10,504 bases of DNA from an uncultured Oscillospiraceae bacterium (GTDB lineage Bacteria > Bacillota > Clostridia > Oscillospirales > Oscillospiraceae): assembly GCA_934630555.1 (NCBI GenBank), contig CAKTXB010000053.1:1-10504 (forward strand). Reading direction: 5' to 3'. Both the position numbers and the translations under genes were made by a program. Below, in pieces: positions 6,697 through 10,504 of this stretch; the stretch's first letter is position 1, and each line of letters begins with the position of its first letter. A model generated the notes under the pieces. That model saw nothing but the letters and a program-made list of their open reading frames with translations, was not told the DNA's origin and ran no database searches.

Positions 6697-7748
6697 TGAC
6701 ATTGAAAACAGCAATGTGGAATGAAATCCACGATCAAACTGAGGTCTGCCGCACGCTTCTGGCAGAGTACCTGCCGCGGGCAGAGGCCTTTCGTGCTCTG
6801 CTTCAGAAAAAGAAGAATCTGATTCTGACCGGGACTGGTGCGTCGCTTTACGCATGCCAGATGGCAAAGTATATGTTCTACCGCTACAGCGGCCTGCTTC
6901 CGACGGTTCTCCCGGTGGATGAATTACATTATATACTCCATCAAGTAGATGCGGACACACTGATCATTTTTGTGTCGCAGTCGGGTGAGAGCTATGAAAC
7001 CAAGCTGGTGAGCGGGATATTGAAGGCACATGGCATTGATTTCTGGGGCATCACTAACGAGCCGCAGTCACATCTGGCACAGAACGCGTCAGAGGTGCTG
7101 TTGCTGCACTGCGGACGGGAGGTCAGCTCCGCGACCAAGACTAATACGGCTACATTTCTGCTGTTGAGCATTGCGGCGGGCGGATACGACGCGGCGCTTG
7201 CGGCAGAGCTGACGGCGCTGCCGGAAAAGATTGAAAAAACGTTTTTCGCTGCGGCTAAGACTGCCGACGCGTGGGCAGAGCTGCTTGCAGGGCAGATGCA
7301 GCTGTATATCCTCGGCACGGGCGTCAATGCAGCGACTGCGGTGGAAGGCGCGCTGATGATGAAAGAAAAGACCTTCATTCATACGGCCGGCTCATCCGTT
7401 TCGGACTTCCGGCACGGCACGGTGGAGGTCATCGAGCCAGGTCTGCCAATTGTGCTGCTTGGCTCCGGGGAAGAGATGAATGAACAGCTGCGGCAGCATG
7501 CGAATTATTTTGCATCGCTCGGCGTACAGGTCTTTGTTGTGACCGATCTGCCGGATGCATATCCGGATACATATCATGTGGCCGGGGTGCAGAAGTGTGC
7601 GGTGGAGGAGCTTTCCCCGATGCTTCAGGTCATTCCGCTTCAGCTTCTGGCTGAGGCTGTGGCACGCCGGAAAGGGTTGGATGTAGATGGATTTCGCTTC
7701 CTTTCCAAGGTGGTCGGCGAGTATCATACAGAGGGCTGCCGGAAATGA
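6696..7748 (+). CDS. Double SIS-domain sugar isomerase / deglycase-like protein
   Basis: The 350-residue protein has two SIS domains (about 35-170 and 195-325), the layout of the GlmS isomerase half and of AgaS and FrlB/FraB enzymes, without a glutaminase domain. Sugar-phosphate binding is marked by GTGASLYACQ (46-55) and SQSGESYET (94-102). E224 in MMKEKTF and H240 in FRHGT match E. coli GlmS Glu488 and His504; their 16-residue spacing also equals the Glu/His pair reported for the deglycase FraB. K338 in DVDGFRFLSKVV matches GlmS Lys603, which forms the Schiff base with fructose 6-phosphate. So isomerase, deaminase or deglycase chemistry on a phosphorylated ketose-amine is plausible; the exact reaction is inferred. 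ATG 6696 overlaps the permease stop by one base (TAATG) but sits only two bases from GGGG; in-frame TTG 6702 is better spaced and may be the true start. Confidence 0.85.
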   Translation: MTLKTAMWNEIHDQTEVCRTLLAEYLPRAEAFRALLQKKKNLILTGTGASLYACQMAKYMFYRYSGLLPTVLPVDELHYILHQVDADTLIIFVSQSGESYETKLVSGILKAHGIDFWGITNEPQSHLAQNASEVLLLHCGREVSSATKTNTATFLLLSIAAGGYDAALAAELTALPEKIEKTFFAAAKTADAWAELLAGQMQLYILGTGVNAATAVEGALMMKEKTFIHTAGSSVSDFRHGTVEVIEPGLPIVLLGSGEEMNEQLRQHANYFASLGVQVFVVTDLPDAYPDTYHVAGVQKCAVEELSPMLQVIPLQLLAEAVARRKGLDVDGFRFLSKVVGEYHTEGCRK

Positions 7749-9157
7749 AAATACAGCCTTGTGAGGTTCTTGGCGAAGAGCGCGCACAGGAGATCATCCG
7801 TGCCGCGCGCGCACTTCTGGAACAAATCGGAATCCGGGTGATCGGCCCGGAGCTTCAGCGCAGCCTGAAGCAGACGGAGGCCTTTCGGCAGAAGGATGGC
7901 CGCTGGCTGATCGACGGAGCACAGTTTGATGCCTTTGCAGATCGCTGGCGCAGCCGTCCGCTTCCGCAGCCGCACACACGGCTGGAAGGAGAATCCAGCT
8001 TTTATTCCAGCTTTCTCCGTGACGCGCACAGTGGTTTGGTTGCCAAAATGACGACCGAACGGTTGCGGAAAATGACGCTTTTCGGTGAGAAGGTGGCAAT
8101 GCGATATCCGCTCTCTCCGGTTGTGCCGGGCTATCCGACGGATGTGCCGGGCGAGCTGTCGTCGCTGATGCGCTATAAGCTGGCGCTGGAGCTTTGCAGC
8201 CGGGATGTGGTGCCCACACCGGATGCGGTCTTTGCTTCCGATTATATGTTTGCCATGGCGCAGGCGGCAGGAAAGAAAATGGACCGGCTTCCTGTTTATC
8301 CGATCAGTCCGTTGACACTGGGCGGAGATTCAGCAGAAATAGTGCTGCGGCATAACGACAAGCTTGAGTCATTCTATGTATTTACCATGCCCCTCATGGG
8401 TGTCACGGCGCCAATGCATATTACGATGGGCTACGCCATGGCGTTCGCGGAGACAGTCGGCAGTGCCATCCTGATGGAAGCAATGACCGGCGTTTCGGCG
8501 GACATCCGTCCGAATCTGGATCCGACGGATCTGCGGCATATGAGCATTGCGTTCGGCACGCCGCTGAAGTTTTTCCTGGAACAGGCAGGGTATGAGCTGC
8601 TGTCTGCGTTCCGCGGAGAGCCATTCCCGCGCGCCAGCGTGAACATTCATACGCTGGCGAAGGAGTGCGATGCGCGCGCGGCAATGGAAAAGGGTATGCT
8701 GATGCTGGCGGGCGCACTTCAGGGGGCACGGAAGTTCTACTGTGTGGGCACACTGAGTCTCGATGAACTGTTTGACCCGCTTCAGCTGCTGATGGATCTG
8801 GAAATGCTGGGCTACGTACAGAACTTTCTGGACGGACCTCTGTCAGAACGGATGGAGCCGGAGTTCGTGGAGGAAATCTGTGAGGGCCTTTCCAGCGGCT
8901 TTGCGTGCAGTGACCGCACGCTGGAGGAGTATCAGAGCTATCTGCCGCTGCCGTGCTTTGCCGAGGCAACAAGCTGGCAGAGCTGGAATGCGGGTGGCGC
9001 AAAGGGTACGCTGGAGCGGCTGCGAGAGCGCTACGACGAGATTGATGCGCTTTCTTATACGCCGTCCATCATCCCGGACGTGCAGCGGGCGCTGGATGCA
9101 ATCTATGCGGAGGCAGAGCAGGAACTGCACAGTCGAAAAAATGGTATAAAAGCATAA
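7745..9157 (+). CDS. MttB-superfamily (trimethylamine methyltransferase-like) protein
   Basis: The 470-residue protein resembles the MttB superfamily (COG5598), TIM-barrel enzymes that move a methyl group from methylated amines to a corrinoid protein. The N-terminal block EERAQEIIRAARALLEQIGI (11-30) and the following GPELQRSLKQ/DGRWLIDGAQ are the family opening. FTMPLMGVTAPMHITMGYA (213-231) with AFAETVG is the glycine-rich barrel core, and LSLDELFDPLQLLMDLEMLG (337-356) with QNFLDG the conserved late segment. There is no in-frame TAG, so it is not a pyrrolysine-dependent trimethylamine enzyme but of the MtgB-like, pyrrolysine-free class. The length fits. It overlaps the SIS gene by four bases (ATGA), with GAGGG at 7731-7735, and ends the operon. 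No corrinoid protein or reactivase gene lies beside it, which is odd for the family. Substrate and even methyltransferase activity are unproven. Confidence 0.78.
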   Translation: MKIQPCEVLGEERAQEIIRAARALLEQIGIRVIGPELQRSLKQTEAFRQKDGRWLIDGAQFDAFADRWRSRPLPQPHTRLEGESSFYSSFLRDAHSGLVAKMTTERLRKMTLFGEKVAMRYPLSPVVPGYPTDVPGELSSLMRYKLALELCSRDVVPTPDAVFASDYMFAMAQAAGKKMDRLPVYPISPLTLGGDSAEIVLRHNDKLESFYVFTMPLMGVTAPMHITMGYAMAFAETVGSAILMEAMTGVSADIRPNLDPTDLRHMSIAFGTPLKFFLEQAGYELLSAFRGEPFPRASVNIHTLAKECDARAAMEKGMLMLAGALQGARKFYCVGTLSLDELFDPLQLLMDLEMLGYVQNFLDGPLSERMEPEFVEEICEGLSSGFACSDRTLEEYQSYLPLPCFAEATSWQSWNAGGAKGTLERLRERYDEIDALSYTPSIIPDVQRALDAIYAEAEQELHSRKNGIKA

Positions 9158-9161
9158 GTTC

Positions 9162-9183
9162 AGCCCCGGCCATGGCCGGGGCT
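9162..9183 (+). terminator. Perfect 22-bp palindrome ending the operon
   Basis: AGCCCCGGCCA and its exact complement form a GC-rich stem four bases after the TAA of the MttB-like gene. The T-tract behind it is poor (ACGCTTG), so termination may be imperfect. A second GCCCCG/CGGGGC hairpin at 9207-9230 could back it up. Confidence 0.7.
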
Positions 9184-9600
9184 ACGCTTGTATGCCGGGA
9201 GAAACAGCCCCGTATGGCCACAGTCGGGGCAGCATCCGTTCCGGAAGAAGCGTGCGGAGCGTCAGCGAGGATTTGTCGGGGGATGCCGGTAATATGGTTT
9301 CCTTGCAAGGAATGAAAAACAGTCGCAGAGGCGCTGTGCTGCTTTTATCTGGGCTTTATCGAGAACTACTTTAAGCGCTTCATCACCGCGCTGCAAAGGC
9401 GGGCTGCCATATTTGCAAAATCATAACCACCGGCCGTGTCGGCGTTTTGTGCAGGCCCCCTTGGGGCTTATTACCAGCCGAGCCTATAGGCTCATCGCAT
9501 TTTCTTTCTGCTATTCGTCTTTCTGAATTGCACCCGATCGGCTGCTGCCCAGACTTGTTTCCCGCTTCACTCGGATATTTTTCTGCGCATAGCTAAATCT
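9184..9600. other. Gene-free region with several inverted repeats
   Basis: No reading frame here has a ribosome site, plausible composition or a recognisable product. Short palindromes stand out: GCCCCG/CGGGGC (9207-9212 with 9225-9230), the perfect 14-mer TTCCTTGCAAGGAA (9299-9312), GCCCC/GGGGC (9455-9459 with 9463-9467) and the perfect 14-mer GAGCCTATAGGCTC (9480-9493). A stretch near 9350-9427 reads as FIENYFKRFITALQRRAAIF before a stop and might be the tail of a lost gene, but I cannot name it. The composition drifts from the GC-rich coding part to a more mixed one, as expected of decaying DNA. Confidence 0.5.
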
Positions 9601-9607
9601 TTTTGGA

Positions 9608-9830
9608 ACCACCGGCATTGCCAGTGGTCAGATCGTCAAAGAACACCGTAGAGTTTCGCCGCGCACGGCGAAATAAAATGAAAAATCTATTTTGTCCGGC
9701 GGAGTGTATGTCGGACAAAACACGCTGCGTCCTGCAAGTGTGGAATTTGTGCGACAAAAGCGCACAAATTATGCGCGCAGCAGTACGAATGCCATTTTAA
9801 GCGGGAAGCCAGCACAGCGTTTCCCGCTCG
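9608..9830 (+). ncRNA. Candidate structured RNA: chain of perfect hairpins
   Basis: Five successive stems occur in 220 bases. ACCAC-GGC pairs with GCC-GTGGT (9608-9628, one internal mismatch). TTTCGCCG pairs with CGGCGAAA (9654-9661/9666-9673). TTTTGTCCG pairs with CGGACAAAA (9690-9698/9712-9720). AATTTGTGCG pairs with CGCACAAATT (9744-9753/9761-9770), nested inside GCTGCG/CGCAGC (9724-9729/9776-9781). AGCGGGAA pairs with TTCCCGCT (9800-9807/9821-9828). The chain ends at a plus-strand terminator (9831-9859), as expected of a transcribed RNA. No clear promoter is seen upstream, and I do not recognise a known RNA family. It could instead be a dispersed intergenic repeat or a cluster of transposon ends. 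Confidence 0.4.
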
Positions 9831-9859
9831 AAGGGTCGCCCCAATGGGGCGGCCCTTTT
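9831..9859 (+). terminator. Hairpin terminator with T-tract, plus strand
   Basis: AAGGGTCGCCCC (9831-9842) pairs with GGGGCGGCCCTT (9846-9857) over 12 bases with one U-G wobble, loop AAT, followed by TTTT. The T-tract points to plus-strand use, although no plus-strand gene lies within 670 bases upstream. It closely resembles the terminator at 235-262. Confidence 0.75.
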
Positions 9860-9880
9860 GCGTGGGTGCAGTTCATAAAA

Positions 9881-9932
9881 CGCAAGACTCCGGCCGCCTT
9901 TGCAGGCGGCCGGAGCAGGTATATGTCTTGCG
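9881..9932 (-). terminator. Large hairpin behind the NCS2 permease gene
   Basis: CTCCGGCCGCC (9888-9898) and GGCGGCCGGAG (9905-9915) pair perfectly over 11 bases. Outside them CGCAAGAC (9881-9888) and GTCTTGCG (9925-9932) form an alternative outer stem. Read on the minus strand the inner hairpin follows the permease stop by 25 bases and leads into TCTTGCGTTTT, a broken T-tract, so it probably ends the minus-strand transcript. Confidence 0.7.
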
Positions 9933-9940
9933 CGATATGC

Positions 9941-10504
9941 TTAGTGGGTCAGGAAGAACATGAGGCCGAAGAGAATGCCGATGATCCAGGTACCGGCGTT
10001 GATCTCCTTGATCTTGCCGGTGAAGAGCTTAATGAAGATGTAGGAAATGAGGCCGAACGCGATGCCGTAAGAAATGTTGTACGTCAGCGGCATGAACGCG
10101 ACGGTCATGAACGCCGGAACGGCAGAAGCAGGATCATCCCACTCAATGCTGCGGACGTTGGACATCATGAGCACGCCGACATAGATGAGCGCAGCGGCGC
10201 AGGCATATGTCGGGATGAGCTGTGCCACGGGTGCGAGGAACATGGCGATGAAGAACAGCACCGCGGTCGCCATGGAGGCAAGACCGGTGCGGCCGCCCTC
10301 GGCAACGCCGGCAGAGGACTCAACGAACGTCGTAACAGTGGACGTGCCGCAGACAGCGCCGCAGCAGGTGGCGATGGCGTCAGCCAGCATAGCCTTTTCC
10401 ATGTTGGGAACGTTGCCTTCCGGCGTGAGCATATTGCCCGCAGAGCAGGCGCCGAACAGCGTGCCCAGTGTATCGAACATATCGACCATGCAGAACGCGA
10501 GCAT
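9941..10504 (-). CDS. NCS2-family purine permease, AzgA/PbuG type (C-terminal part)
   Basis: The minus-strand frame is open to the window edge and ends at TAA (9941-9943), giving the last 187 or so residues of a protein normally about 430-480 long. Family marks are MVDMFDTLGTLFG near the fragment start, GTSTVTTFVESSAGVAEGGR, which is the conserved substrate-site segment of the COG2252 hypoxanthine/guanine/adenine permeases, and several hydrophobic segments (about 84-98, 102-116, 130-145 and 150-160 of the fragment, and a last one at 172-184). It should import purine bases by proton symport through the cytoplasmic membrane. The ATG at 10504 is probably an internal Met. The gene faces the sugar operon convergently and is unrelated to it; a purine riboswitch, often found before such genes, would lie outside the window. 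Confidence 0.9.
   Translation of the reverse strand: MLAFCMVDMFDTLGTLFGACSAGNMLTPEGNVPNMEKAMLADAIATCCGAVCGTSTVTTFVESSAGVAEGGRTGLASMATAVLFFIAMFLAPVAQLIPTYACAAALIYVGVLMMSNVRSIEWDDPASAVPAFMTVAFMPLTYNISYGIAFGLISYIFIKLFTGKIKEINAGTWIIGILFGLMFFLTH

Noticed and set aside
7745-9157. Pyrrolysine-containing trimethylamine methyltransferase
   Set aside because: The frame has no internal TAG and reads through to TAA, so it is not the amber-containing MttB type.
9192-9374. 60-codon plus-strand frame behind the operon
   Set aside because: No ribosome site, no recognisable product, and it contains palindromes; treated as spacer.
9603-9800. 65-codon plus-strand frame in the hairpin region
   Set aside because: It runs through four perfect inverted repeats, has a Cys/Arg-rich unlikely composition and no ribosome binding site; the RNA structure explains the sequence better.
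9608-9830. CRISPR array
   Set aside because: The stems differ in sequence from each other and there is no repeated unit with spacers.
1-10504. tRNA or rRNA genes
   Set aside because: No cloverleaf with the conserved T-loop sequence and no rRNA-like stretch was noticed on either strand by eye.

Overview
The window looks like chromosomal DNA of a gut-type, GC-rich Firmicute of the Oscillospiraceae/Ruminococcaceae (Faecalibacterium, Gemmiger or Subdoligranulum-like). The support is GC content in the high fifties, Gram-positive style Shine-Dalgarno sites (GGAGG, AAGGAG), a lipoprotein-type ABC binding protein, GC-rich perfect hairpin terminators and an IS1182-type transposase. This placement is inferred from style, not from a marker gene.

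Layout. 1-219 is the 3' end of an unrecognised plus-strand gene, closed by a perfect 28-bp palindromic terminator. 267-1179 is a decayed IS1182-family insertion sequence: imperfect terminal inverted repeats, an extended -10 promoter, and a transposase with two in-frame stops, a frameshift and a large internal deletion. A second terminator-like hairpin follows at 1185-1216. From 1290 to 9183 there is one complete operon with its own promoter (TTGACA-16-TATACT). A perfect inverted repeat on the -10/start region looks like the operator. Seven plus-strand genes follow with gaps or overlaps of a few bases: ROK-family regulator, sugar-type ABC lipoprotein, PfkB-family kinase, two ABC permeases, a two-SIS-domain isomerase/deglycase-like protein, and a protein of the MttB (trimethylamine methyltransferase) superfamily. 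A 22-bp palindrome ends the operon. 9184-9940 has no credible gene but is crowded with hairpins and ends in a plus-strand terminator and a second hairpin suited to the minus strand. 9941-10504 (minus) is the C-terminal part of an NCS2-family purine permease that runs off the window.

How the operon may work. Importer plus PfkB kinase plus SIS enzyme is the gene set of fructosamine (Amadori product) utilisation, such as frl of Bacillus and fra of Salmonella: import, phosphorylate the sugar, split it from the amine. The SIS protein keeps Glu and His residues at the GlmS/FraB spacing. The unexpected partner is the MttB-superfamily gene, translationally coupled to the SIS gene (ATGA overlap) with no corrinoid-protein gene in the operon. 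The main hypothesis is an uptake and catabolic route for a sugar linked to an N-methylated (possibly quaternary) amine, or a new activity of an MttB homologue in sugar metabolism. No importer ATPase is encoded, so a shared MsmX/MsiK-type ATPase must be supplied from elsewhere.
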